A DNA stretch of 64,000 bases from Lachnospiraceae bacterium (GTDB lineage: Bacteria; Bacillota; Clostridia; Lachnospirales; Lachnospiraceae): assembly GCA_900199595.1 (NCBI GenBank), contig FZRB01000005.1:94890-158889 (forward strand), read 5' to 3'. Both the position numbers and the translations under genes were made by a program. Positions 7,283 through 15,934 of this stretch are shown piece after piece (the stretch's first letter is position 1; each line of letters starts with the position of its first letter). Under the pieces are notes generated by a model. It had not been told where the DNA came from and did no database searches. It saw nothing but the letters and a program-made list of their open reading frames with translations.

Positions 7283-10200
7283 TTATTTAGTTGATAAACG
7301 TTTTAAACCTTTATCATTATTCCTGCCAGTATTTTTCTGCTTACTCTCTTGTTTTCTGATAACCTTAAGCATCTGCTCTGACGCCTGTCTTCCGCTGATC
7401 AAAGTTCTCTCCTGCTCGTCAGCACTCAGTACCATGCTAAGCTTAGCCATCTTTTTAACATTCTGTGATGCCGCGAGCTTAGCCGCAGTCCTTTTATCAG
7501 GCTTTCTTCCCTGAAGCTCAGCCGTCAGGCTATTATAATAATTCTCTGAAGCCTTATAAAGTTCGGCAGCACTGTCCTTTATCTTTAAGAGATCCGCCTT
7601 TCCTACAAATTGTCCGAATATGCTCTCTGGTGACATATCACCATCTTTAACCTTGGCATGGTCTGCATGAACTCTCTTCTGAATATTACTTAGAACCTTC
7701 TGATACTGCTTCGCCGCACCATAAAGCTCACCTGATTTTATTCCTGAGTCCCCCAGTTCCTTGATAAGACTAACCACCTTCTCCTGTTCATTGATAAGCC
7801 CGCCTTCTGTAGCTCTATTCAGGTTACCTACCTCACTGGCGCTATACTGTCGGGCACGTCCAGATGTTGTTCTCATTACCTGAATACCCAGAGCTGCATT
7901 AGTGAAAATATTATTAGTACCTTCTCCTGCTGTCAGTTCGGAAATATTTACTCTCTTCCAATCCTTATCTGATATTTCACATATATGGCCATTTTTAATC
8001 CTGTGTGGATTTGTACGATAGTATTCACGACTTTTTTTAATATCTTCCTTCAGATTATTAAGTCTTATTATAACATTATCAATAGCCTTTTCCTCAAGCC
8101 TTCCCCTTAGAGAAAAGATAAGGTGACCAGGTTTCAGTTCAAGTATCTTGTCAGCCATTTCCCTGCTCATCACAAGCATATCAGATGGAGCCACCATTTT
8201 ATTATACCCATTTACATGAGATTCTTTGGAGCCGAAAGCACTTTCATTATCAATTCCCTGAACAGTAATCAAATTTCCATATTCATCAAAATCAAAAAAC
8301 ATATTGGAATAGTTTCTGTCACAATTTCCACAGATATAATCTATTACCTGTAGATCAGCAAGCAGCTTAAGCCCCATACATGTTCCACCCGAAAGACATC
8401 TGCTGGTTGGAGCAAAATGTAAACTTCCCGGAAATCTTGGATCTTTTCCTACTGCCTCCTCCATAAATGTTCCATCAATCACACTTCCATCCTGTGACTT
8501 AAGCTTCATAGTACGGGATCTGCATATAAGACCAGGGGTACCGAGAAGGTCGGCAACTATACTCATACCTACGTTTCTAACATCCGTACGCGACTTTTCT
8601 CCGATACCATTACCGGCATTTATAAGAATAGGGATAGTATGATCTTCGAGATTCTTTTTCAATGCATCTATAGCCTTAGAACCACACAGTTTCTTTACCT
8701 CTTTCTCTGTTTTACCATAGACGGTTTTAATAAGATCCATAAGTTTATTACTGGATATCTCTCCAGCCTGGTAATTTTCTGACAGTATGAATCTGATGAA
8801 TTCCTTAGAATTATCGACGCCATCATCATACATAGCATTTTTGTTTTCCATAAACTGAAAATAGTTATCCAGCAGACCTCTCAGCATCATTGCGCCTTCA
8901 GGAGTACTTGCTTTGGATGCTGATTCTGCCATGATACCCCTTAATTCATTGACCGGATCAAAGTAAGTAGCTTTTGTAAAAAATCCGGTCTTTACATTTC
9001 CATCGCCATCTACGATGCTCATAGGAATTCTAACCGACTGACTTCCACTCACTGTTTTTAATGCTTTCTTATTTATTTCCAGAGTTTCTGTACGAGAATT
9101 TTCCAGAATTGTAGGAAGAGTTTTCATTCCCTTATCCGGATTATATGATCCTATTTCTTCCATATCTCTGGACATGATTGCAGAAATCTTCTTACAGGTT
9201 TCCCTTATAAATACTGAATTCTCATCCCCACTATTTTTCAGCTTTCTTATTACTAACTCCAGAGCACTTCCTGTCGCTTTATATTTTCCATATAGCTGAC
9301 TAAGGATCTCCTTATCTATCTCTTTCCAGCCATTTTCATCAGCCTTCATAAGAGAAGCCATTTCATTATTCAGATCCTCAAGCCGCTGCATGAAGGTCTC
9401 AAAGTCCGGATCTTCAAACTGAGCCTTTTTGAGTTCCTCCAGAAGCTGTTCTTTCGTCTTTCCTGCACCTTCTTCTCTAAGAGGCAGACCTTCTTCTATA
9501 TTCTCATCAGCATTTAACTGAATTTCTTTTTCATTAACAATATAGAAAAGCTCCTGAAGTGCATCAAGTGAGCGCCTCATAGTATTCATTCTTTTAATTG
9601 ACTTACCATTCAGACGTTTTCCTTTTCTCTTTTGTTTTTCTTTACGATTCAGATATTCCTGTATCTTTTCAGCAGATTCTATCATAAGATTTCTAACTGA
9701 TTCAAGCTGCATCTGACGTCTTTCCTGTGGTGTATGACGGCCGAAGTCCATGAGGATCTTATATTCTCTGCTCAGATTCAAAAGCGCCTTCTCTGCATCA
9801 TCATATTCTCCGCTTCCACCATGTACTCCTACCTTTGCCTGACTGACAGCAGCAGTTACATTTTCCAGAAAATCCTTTGGCGCTGCCTGACGAAGGGCAA
9901 GGAGATATTCGTTACGACTCGTCTCAAGCTTTACTCTTATCTCAGCATTTGCATCCTCCGCAAGCTCATAATAAAGAGATAAAAACTCATTTTCCAGCTG
10001 GCGGTATCCCTCAGTATTTCTATCAGCAACATTCTTAATCAAGACATTCTTTGCTATATCATTCATAGCTTCAATACAATAATCCAGCCTTATCGGATTA
10101 TCGTCTTCATAATTCTCATGAAGCTCCCTGCTTTTCTCCTTCAGGATGTTGAAACGCTGAATTATACCTGTATAGTCTGCCGGATGTGTATTCAGATAAT

Positions 10201-12046
10201 CTTTCCACTTGAAACTTTCACCGATAGTTCTGCCAAATAAATCCGTTTCCGGAAGTCCTGCAAGCATAGCATTTGTATTTCTATCCTGATCGGAAGCTAT
10301 AAGCAGATTCTTCAGTGTTTCCAATTTTCTCTCTAGCTGCGCTCCACTTTTAAGCTCTTCAAGATAACCACACTTTGCATTGTTCAGAGCCATCGCATTT
10401 TCCCAGACAGACTTGAATTCCTTACAAAATACTATTTTTTCATCTCTTTTCTCTGGATCCTTTTCAATAAAGGAAGGTCCCATTGCACTTCTGCCTACTC
10501 CCATAGCCGGTGCCGCATTACTATTTGTCAGCCTGGAGTAGGCGTCTTTATATTCACCTGACTCAAGAAGTAAATCCAGGGTATCGCTAAAATTCAGCCC
10601 TTTACTCATCCCCACAAAGGTATATGGAAGCGCCTTCTTTTCGATATCTTTATAAAAGTCTTTTATAGGGTTCTCTACATATTCATCTATACTCTTTCCT
10701 GAGTTCTTCAGATTCATATAGATCAAAAATACTGTATTAACCTGTGCCGTAGTCATTACATCATTCGTAAACTCCCAGGAAAGATGTGCATTTCTGGTTC
10801 CATCAACATTTCCGGGAAAGAGCGTATTATCCTGACTAAAGGACGCTTTTGCAATACTATACAGTTCTTCCATCTGTTCCCAGGTCTTTTTAAACTTTTT
10901 CTGGGCATTAATTATCTCTTCTGGTTCCCCCTTTTTAATCGCTTTGATTAATTCAGTCTTGTCTCTCAGTAACTTGCATTGTCCATAAACCTTTTCACCA
11001 TCTTCACCTGTTTTATCATATGCATAAGATGACAGATTCATCTCCTCCATCAGGTGCAGCATCCTTCGAAGGCCGTCCTTTGTATCCTGGCTTAATTCTA
11101 TCTTTCCATTAATAAGCTTACCGAAGTTATCATTCTTTTCGCTACTAATGTACTTTATTTTTTTTATACCATATTCCGTTTCCTGGTAAAGGTCCTTGAA
11201 AAGTCCACCCTGATATGTATCTTTGTTATCCGCATACAGCTTTTTAGTATATTTAGATTCAATCGACTCAATACTATGCTCATACTCATCTTTCTCATTT
11301 TTTACTTCTTCATTAACAAGAGTAAGGTGACTATCAGCATAGTTTAGAGCTTCTGTATATTCATTAAGTCGGATGGAATCAGAAGCAATTGGTTCCGGAA
11401 CATTCTCTTTAAGTTCCCTTATTCTGTTCGAATAAGGATGCGAAATCTGCTCCTCAAGCTTTAGAGAATTGATTGTCTTATACTCCTGGGCTCCATTGAT
11501 AAGAGTATCCATCCTCTCCTTTGAAATAGTGCCTTCAATTATACGTACTATTTCCAGTCTGCTGTCTCTCTGAGGAAGTAAACTGCCAAATAAAACAAGC
11601 TGGTAAATCTTATTTAACTCTTCCTCCTTAATCTTTCCAGAAGCGATAAATCTTTTCACCAGAACCTCAGAATACTTAATTGTTTTATCAAAATTCTTCC
11701 GATCATCATCGCTGAGTTCATTTTCCAGTTCAGGAAATCGAATGAATAAATTCTTCTTCAGATAATAAAGAAGTCTGGTATCCTCCCATTTTTCATTCAT
11801 TATCTGATTAAGATCATTTTCTCCGTAATATATCTTAACAACTGCACACTTCTCATCATCAGTCAGTGTATTTTCTACCAGATCATCCAGATAGTTTGTA
11901 TTTCTCTTCACTTCTCTATATTGAGAATGATATTCCACAAATGCCTTCGGATTAACAGCTGGATCTGGTTCATTACTGCGGTCATCAAGATAGTTCACCA
12001 TCTTTTCCTGCAGTTCCTGATATTTTTTCGATAAACTATTTGGCAT
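7283..12046 (-). CDS. Giant protein with C-terminal PI3/4-kinase-like (atypical kinase) motifs
   Basis: 1,587 residues from ATG 12046, which follows GGAGGAAG; the ATG at 12091 has no such site. No signal peptide or membrane helix is seen, so it looks cytosolic. Residues 1-980 are mostly charged, helical sequence with a basic cluster (NRKEKQKRKGKRLNGKS). From about 1000 there is a kinase-like set of motifs: GFFTKATYF with K1025, a GTFMEEAVG strand, GNCDRNYSN with D1243 and N1248, and GIDNESAF with D1266. This spacing mirrors the DRHxxN and IDxxxAF motifs of the phosphatidylinositol 3/4-kinase and actin-fragmin kinase fold. The C-terminal 250 residues are again helical. Function is not known; protein or lipid phosphorylation is inference. 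The gene stands alone with its own terminator. Confidence 0.6.
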   Translation of the reverse strand: MPNSLSKKYQELQEKMVNYLDDRSNEPDPAVNPKAFVEYHSQYREVKRNTNYLDDLVENTLTDDEKCAVVKIYYGENDLNQIMNEKWEDTRLLYYLKKNLFIRFPELENELSDDDRKNFDKTIKYSEVLVKRFIASGKIKEEELNKIYQLVLFGSLLPQRDSRLEIVRIIEGTISKERMDTLINGAQEYKTINSLKLEEQISHPYSNRIRELKENVPEPIASDSIRLNEYTEALNYADSHLTLVNEEVKNEKDEYEHSIESIESKYTKKLYADNKDTYQGGLFKDLYQETEYGIKKIKYISSEKNDNFGKLINGKIELSQDTKDGLRRMLHLMEEMNLSSYAYDKTGEDGEKVYGQCKLLRDKTELIKAIKKGEPEEIINAQKKFKKTWEQMEELYSIAKASFSQDNTLFPGNVDGTRNAHLSWEFTNDVMTTAQVNTVFLIYMNLKNSGKSIDEYVENPIKDFYKDIEKKALPYTFVGMSKGLNFSDTLDLLLESGEYKDAYSRLTNSNAAPAMGVGRSAMGPSFIEKDPEKRDEKIVFCKEFKSVWENAMALNNAKCGYLEELKSGAQLERKLETLKNLLIASDQDRNTNAMLAGLPETDLFGRTIGESFKWKDYLNTHPADYTGIIQRFNILKEKSRELHENYEDDNPIRLDYCIEAMNDIAKNVLIKNVADRNTEGYRQLENEFLSLYYELAEDANAEIRVKLETSRNEYLLALRQAAPKDFLENVTAAVSQAKVGVHGGSGEYDDAEKALLNLSREYKILMDFGRHTPQERRQMQLESVRNLMIESAEKIQEYLNRKEKQKRKGKRLNGKSIKRMNTMRRSLDALQELFYIVNEKEIQLNADENIEEGLPLREEGAGKTKEQLLEELKKAQFEDPDFETFMQRLEDLNNEMASLMKADENGWKEIDKEILSQLYGKYKATGSALELVIRKLKNSGDENSVFIRETCKKISAIMSRDMEEIGSYNPDKGMKTLPTILENSRTETLEINKKALKTVSGSQSVRIPMSIVDGDGNVKTGFFTKATYFDPVNELRGIMAESASKASTPEGAMMLRGLLDNYFQFMENKNAMYDDGVDNSKEFIRFILSENYQAGEISSNKLMDLIKTVYGKTEKEVKKLCGSKAIDALKKNLEDHTIPILINAGNGIGEKSRTDVRNVGMSIVADLLGTPGLICRSRTMKLKSQDGSVIDGTFMEEAVGKDPRFPGSLHFAPTSRCLSGGTCMGLKLLADLQVIDYICGNCDRNYSNMFFDFDEYGNLITVQGIDNESAFGSKESHVNGYNKMVAPSDMLVMSREMADKILELKPGHLIFSLRGRLEEKAIDNVIIRLNNLKEDIKKSREYYRTNPHRIKNGHICEISDKDWKRVNISELTAGEGTNNIFTNAALGIQVMRTTSGRARQYSASEVGNLNRATEGGLINEQEKVVSLIKELGDSGIKSGELYGAAKQYQKVLSNIQKRVHADHAKVKDGDMSPESIFGQFVGKADLLKIKDSAAELYKASENYYNSLTAELQGRKPDKRTAAKLAASQNVKKMAKLSMVLSADEQERTLISGRQASEQMLKVIRKQESKQKNTGRNNDKGLKRLSTK

Positions 12047-12246
12047 TTTTCTTCCTCCAAAATAAACTATATGACTAAAACTATTCCTCACAGAGTCTTA
12101 TATATAACCACTCTTTACTATACCATCCAGGTGATAACAAATGAGCAACAATCAGTAAAAAAAGGTTACAGTTCACTGCTTAGCCAAATCGCTTTTCTCG
12201 TAACCATATTTTTTAGTCACAAACCCTCAAAAAAGTTAGTATAATT

Positions 12247-12293
12247 GATATGTACCCTCTTTACTGGACAAACCAGTAAAGAGGGTACATATC
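12247..12293. repeat. Perfect 21-bp inverted repeat
   Basis: The arms at 12247-12267 and 12273-12293 are perfect reverse complements (GATATGTACCCTCTTTACTGG on the left) with a 5-nt ACAAA loop. No T-tract follows on either strand, so it is not a classic terminator. It lies in the 300-bp gap between the GNAT gene and the start of the large kinase-like gene. Nothing else is recognised in that gap. Confidence 0.85.
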
Positions 12294-12346
12294 ATAACGC
12301 CCTGTCGCTGTTTATTTAATTTTATTCCGTTTTTTCATACTATCAA

Positions 12347-12823
12347 TCATAATTCTTTCGCGAAGCAAATCGCTCCTTCAAGCTTATCATAAGGCGGATA
12401 GTTATCGATCAACGCATATCCGCGTTTTGTGTATAAATGAACTGCTTCTTCCATCTGCGGCCTTGTTTGAAGGATTGCCCGGTTGAATCCAAGTTCTAAT
12501 GCCTTTTTCTCCAATGCATCCATCAAGGCAGTAGATATATGATTACCTCTGAATTCCGGATCTACCCAAACTCTTTTGATTTCAACTTCAGAATCCGAAT
12601 AAGCTTTCAATCCGGCACACCCGACAGCTTTATCAGAAACTGAAGCTATCAGAACATACGGTATACTCTCCGAAATGTTATACGGAACAAACGCAGTACG
12701 GTTCTTCAGGCCACCGACAATACTGCTGTAGAATTCCTCTGTTTTAAGATAAAACTTATGGAAATCCTCATTACTTCCATCTGTCCATTCGTAATCTATC
12801 TTCATAATTCTATTATTATCCAT
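12347..12823 (-). CDS. GNAT family N-acetyltransferase
   Basis: A 158-residue acetyltransferase. The acetyl-CoA binding motif is visible at VKRVWVDPEFRGNHISTALMD-like positions (about 92-113), followed by an ALELGF helix and the closing TKRGYALIDNYPPYD segment. The family transfers acetyl from acetyl-CoA to an amine. The substrate cannot be inferred. It is the most downstream of a run of small minus-strand genes and has a weak ribosome site. Confidence 0.85.
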   Translation of the reverse strand: MDNNRIMKIDYEWTDGSNEDFHKFYLKTEEFYSSIVGGLKNRTAFVPYNISESIPYVLIASVSDKAVGCAGLKAYSDSEVEIKRVWVDPEFRGNHISTALMDALEKKALELGFNRAILQTRPQMEEAVHLYTKRGYALIDNYPPYDKLEGAICFAKEL

Positions 12824-12878
12824 ATTTCTTATCCCATTATCCTGATTAATTTTCTATACTATAAAAATCAAACCTCTT

Positions 12879-13079
12879 CTAATGTTTATAATCTGCAGAT
12901 ACATCCATAAATGAACGCTTACCCTTAATGTAGTCATCATAAGCATTTTCAGGATCTTTACCATGGAATACTTTACATAGACCACACATGTCGCAGTCAG
13001 AAATGCAAGGATATCTATTCTTTATATATTCTCTTCGTTCTTCAATTGTTGACTCGTTTATTTCCGGTGCTGTATTCAT
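12879..13079 (-). CDS. Small four-Cys protein (paralogue of the next gene)
   Basis: A 66-residue protein with Cys 25, 29, 32 and 35 (Cx3Cx2Cx2C). A charged helix (TIEERREYIKNR) precedes the Cys cluster and a YDDYIKGKRSF tail follows. The gene immediately upstream encodes a protein with the same Cys spacing and tail, so this is a tandem duplication. Four closely spaced Cys suggest an iron-sulfur cluster or metal site. I do not recognise a named family. Confidence 0.7.
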   Translation of the reverse strand: MNTAPEINESTIEERREYIKNRYPCISDCDMCGLCKVFHGKDPENAYDDYIKGKRSFMDVSADYKH

Positions 13080-13081
13080 TT

Positions 13082-13306
13082 CTATCCCTTTATCTGTCTA
13101 TCCTGACGATATTCTTCCATATAACCCATATTTATCTCTCTGATCTCGCGTTTTCCATCTATATAGTCCTGATAGATCCCCCATGGATTACCACCACCAA
13201 GCCAGCAGGAGGAACAGTTCTCACAGCCGCCACCACAATCAAGAGAGTTACGTATTATCTCTTCTCTTTCTTCCCTTGTAGTATCTTTTATCAGAATTGA
13301 TTTCAT
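13082..13306 (-). CDS. Small four-Cys protein (paralogue of the previous gene)
   Basis: A 74-residue protein with Cys 24, 28, 31 and 34, the same Cx3Cx2Cx2C spacing as its neighbour, in a Gly-rich loop (DCGGGCENCSSCWLGGGNPW). It shares the REEREEIIRN helix and the YQDYIDGKREI tail with the neighbour, which starts two bases after this stop codon, so the two are probably co-translated. Metal or iron-sulfur binding is likely; the role is unknown. Confidence 0.72.
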   Translation of the reverse strand: MKSILIKDTTREEREEIIRNSLDCGGGCENCSSCWLGGGNPWGIYQDYIDGKREIREINMGYMEEYRQDRQIKG

Positions 13307-13324
13307 GAGTTTGTCACCCCATTT

Positions 13325-13921
13325 CTATTCTTCAGCTGCCATTTCAGAATTAATAAGATCCTCATTTGCAGCCATAGCCTGTAATGTCATGGTAAGCAGC
13401 TTATCAAGTTCCCATCCAAGTTGCTCTGCGCCACGTTCTATGACCTCTCTTGAACATCCGGCAGCGAAACCTTTACTCTTATACTTCTTCTTAAGTGATT
13501 TAAGTTCCATATCCTTTGTACTCTTGGATGGTCTCATTAAAGCTGCAGCCCAGATAAGACCGGTAAGCTCATCAGCAGCGAAAAGAACTTTTTCCATTTC
13601 CCGAACTGGCTCAACATCAATTGTCACACCATTTCCTACTGTTATTCCATAGCCATGAGAGCAAACTGCATGAATAATATCATCACTCACTCCACCATCC
13701 TTCAGAAGTTCTGGAGCCTTGAGGCAGTGCTCATCAGGATAAAGTTCAAAGTCTATATCGTGTAACAAGCCTACTATCCCCCAGTATTCAGCCTCATCAG
13801 AATATCCAAGTTCATTCGCATACCATTTCATAACTGCTTCAACAGTAAGTGCATGCTGAATATGAAATGGATCCTTATTATATTTTTTTAGCAAATCAAA
13901 TGCTTCATCTCTGGTAATCAT
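13325..13921 (-). CDS. HD-domain hydrolase
   Basis: A 198-residue protein. ATG 13921 is preferred over an in-frame TTG at 13933, because the AAAGGA site would otherwise abut the start. It has the HD signature: a first His in the HIQHALTVEAVM helix, then GLLHDIDFELYPDEH, with a further His in HAVCSHGYG. This is the arrangement of small HD phosphohydrolases that cleave nucleotides or related phosphoesters using two metals. It sits 18 bp upstream of the Cys-protein pair and is probably in the same transcript. Confidence 0.82.
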   Translation of the reverse strand: MITRDEAFDLLKKYNKDPFHIQHALTVEAVMKWYANELGYSDEAEYWGIVGLLHDIDFELYPDEHCLKAPELLKDGGVSDDIIHAVCSHGYGITVGNGVTIDVEPVREMEKVLFAADELTGLIWAAALMRPSKSTKDMELKSLKKKYKSKGFAAGCSREVIERGAEQLGWELDKLLTMTLQAMAANEDLINSEMAAEE

Positions 13922-13957
13922 ATGTTTCTTCAATCCTTTCTACTATTATTCAATTTT

Positions 13958-14398
13958 TTAATCCTCAAATGTAATTCTATGACAACATTTTTCATTTCCT
14001 GAAAGAATCGAAGATATACATTCTATTTCAAAATCCTTTTCAGGTACAAGATTCTTAAATACACAAATCATACTTTGGCGAGAGCACTCACATAACCTTA
14101 TTGAGTTTACATTTGCGTCTGTATGTAAAGGACAATCACAGCTGGTAAAAATCAACTCATAAACTCTTCCAGGTTCAACAATTCTGCCCTCTACATTTTT
14201 CTTTTCTCCCACCTTTGTAAAGAACATATCCAGATTTCCATCACACTCATCAAACAAATCTCGGTATAAGTATTTTAATGCATCTCTGGAGCACGTTTCT
14301 GCACATCCTGAAAATAGACGAGAGCATTCTTCAACGCTCATTTTATCAAGTCCGTCATTTAACGAATTAAACCATTTATTAAAAAATTTTTCATCCAT
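13958..14398 (-). CDS. Cys-rich protein of unknown function
   Basis: A 146-residue protein from ATG 14398, which has TGAGGC upstream; an in-frame ATG lies four codons earlier. It contains eleven Cys, concentrated in SCDCPLH, LCECSRQ and the C-terminal NEKCCHRITFED. The Cys-Cys-His ending with ITF resembles the ligand region of V4R-like small-molecule binding proteins, but I cannot assign a family. It lies between a PNPOx-like gene and the HD gene. Metal binding is likely from composition. Confidence 0.62.
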   Translation of the reverse strand: MDEKFFNKWFNSLNDGLDKMSVEECSRLFSGCAETCSRDALKYLYRDLFDECDGNLDMFFTKVGEKKNVEGRIVEPGRVYELIFTSCDCPLHTDANVNSIRLCECSRQSMICVFKNLVPEKDFEIECISSILSGNEKCCHRITFED

Positions 14399-14415
14399 AA
14401 CAAGCCTCATTAAAT

Positions 14416-14835
14416 CTAATCTAAATCGAAACTCTCTGTCTTCAGGTCACAATAATATCTTCCTTTTTCAGCCGTAAACTTTAATACACAATAATCTGGA
14501 TCAGTTACTCCCTTTTTATAAAAGATTGTGTCACTTTTTTTCCAAATCGAATTCTTTGTTTCTTGGTCTGTCATAACCTCCATGTTGCCAATAAGCATTA
14601 CCCCAACATATTTTATCAGCCCTTTATGATAAAAATATATACTTGCCTTAGGATTGTTTTGGAACTGCTTTACTCTCATAGATGAGGTATTTGTAGAAAA
14701 ATAGAATTCCTTTAATCCATTTCTTTTTCTAGGTCTAAGCATAGCTTTTATATTAGGAAACCCGTCATCATCTACGGAACAAATAAAGCTAACCTTCTGT
14801 TTATCTATAAATCTACCAATCATATTAATATCCAT
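14416..14835 (-). CDS. Pyridoxamine 5'-phosphate oxidase-like (flavin-binding split barrel) protein
   Basis: A 139-residue single-domain protein. The N-terminal helix, VSFICSVDDDGFPNIKAM strand pair, LKEFYFSTNTSSMRVKQFQNNPKASIYF core and a VGVMLIGNMEVM strand are typical of the PNPOx-like split-barrel family. Members bind FMN or F420, or have lost the cofactor. No catalytic role can be assigned. It is at the 5' end of the small-gene run, and a ribosome site is only weak. Confidence 0.8.
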   Translation of the reverse strand: MDINMIGRFIDKQKVSFICSVDDDGFPNIKAMLRPRKRNGLKEFYFSTNTSSMRVKQFQNNPKASIYFYHKGLIKYVGVMLIGNMEVMTDQETKNSIWKKSDTIFYKKGVTDPDYCVLKFTAEKGRYYCDLKTESFDLD

Positions 14836-14917
14836 AAATACTATCCCTTTATATTTCTACTTTATTATAGTCAATTATGTTATATATCTATTTAAGAATT
14901 ATGAATAGAAACTGTAT

Positions 14918-15064
14918 TTATACTGGATATGACTTTCCATCCCAGTTAATTGCTACTGCCTCACTTCCATTTAAAGCCCACATGATAATAGATGATACAA
15001 CAGCGGGAGTTATCTCATTCTCCAGTTTGATTGGTAATAGATATCTTTCCCAAGTACCACTCAT
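14918..15064 (-). CDS. Possible 48-residue ORF overlapping the DinD remnant
   Basis: An ATG at 15064 opens a 48-codon frame that starts MSGTWERYLLPIKLENEI and ends AVAINWDGKSYPV. It lies in another frame across the end of the DinD fragment. The amino-acid composition looks protein-like and could be a small protein or the C-terminal piece of a gene whose start was lost. No ribosome site is obvious and no family is recognised. Confidence 0.3.
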   Translation of the reverse strand: MSGTWERYLLPIKLENEITPAVVSSIIMWALNGSEAVAINWDGKSYPV

Positions 15065-15314
15065 AGTCCTTTATCGGCTTAGAGGTTGCACCTGCATCCA
15101 CGATTTTGCTGACCTCAGCAAAATCGTCCAAAACATCGTGTCCGCTATTCTCGCAAGCAATCATAGCGCGACCTATTACTTTTGAGAAATTTCTCCATTG
15201 AGTATAATCCAACGCTGACGCAAGTTCTCTTGCGCTCCAATATTCCGACCCATCCTCTCTGATATGTTTTATATCCTCAAAACGTTTATACTCTTTAGCT
15301 TTTAATTCTTTCAT
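15015..15314 (-). pseudogene. N-terminal fragment of DinD-like DNA-damage-inducible protein
   Basis: The first 80 codons match the N-terminus of DinD/BRO-N type proteins: FEDIKHIREDGSEYWSARELASALDY, then RNFSKVIGRAMIACENSGHDVLDDFAEVSKIV. Full-length DinD is about 270-280 residues. This copy diverges after KPIKDYE and stops at 99 codons in unrelated sequence. It is a 3'-truncated remnant in a stretch of other gene fragments. Confidence 0.75.
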
Positions 15315-15359
15315 TCTAATATACCCTTAAAAACATATTCTCGTAAATTATCTTCATAT

Positions 15360-15767
15360 TTATTTTTCTTTCAATTCCTTGTTCATCTTAACAACAGCAA
15401 TTATAAAATGAACGATTGCAGCAACAAATGATGGTAAACTTACAAAAAACCATATAAGCTGAGCTCCAAGTCCACGCAGGATAAAGTCGTGGTCTTTTAA
15501 ATAACTAATGACTCCAATTATCGCTGTTATTATAGTTATCACAAGACAAACAAAAGAGACAGTAAACCTTGACGTTTTATCCTTTATAGCTTCGACAAAA
15601 TAAGCAATACCCGTTACTAAAAATGGCGTAGTTAACATACTGATAAATATTGCATAAAAAGGTAACACATCATTCAAAATAAGAATAAAGCCCACAACTG
15701 ATAGTATGAATAGCGGAATTATCAACTTAATAAAAAACATTTTTGTTCTTGATTCATTATCTTTCAT
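15360..15767 (-). CDS. Small four-helix membrane protein, unknown function
   Basis: A 135-residue protein with four predicted membrane helices (about 13-31, 38-57, 70-90 and 103-125) between charged ends (MKDNESRTK and MNKELKEK). No catalytic motif or named family is recognised. It lies between gene remnants, so it may be accessory DNA, but the frame is intact. Confidence 0.65.
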   Translation of the reverse strand: MKDNESRTKMFFIKLIIPLFILSVVGFILILNDVLPFYAIFISMLTTPFLVTGIAYFVEAIKDKTSRFTVSFVCLVITIITAIIGVISYLKDHDFILRGLGAQLIWFFVSLPSFVAAIVHFIIAVVKMNKELKEK

Positions 15768-15796
15768 AAAATATTGTCCCCCTTATCAATACAAAG

Positions 15797-15926
15797 TTAT
15801 CTTAACAATCTTCCTCTAAAATACTGTTCCTGAAAATCGATCATTTTTAGGATTCCCTCGTCAGTATAGTTTCTTTCATCGATAGAAACTATCCATTTAT
15901 CCTCAACATCATTTAATCGATGATAA
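15797..15926 (-). pseudogene. Short 3' gene remnant without a start codon
   Basis: A minus-strand frame of about 43 codons encodes LPVYHRLNDVEDKWIVSIDE and ends MIDFQEQYFRGRLLR before a stop at 15797-15799. It is protein-like but has no start codon or ribosome site, and an in-frame stop lies just upstream. It appears to be the C-terminal end of a deleted gene. The family is not recognised. Confidence 0.35.
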
Positions 15927-15934
15927 ACTGGAAG

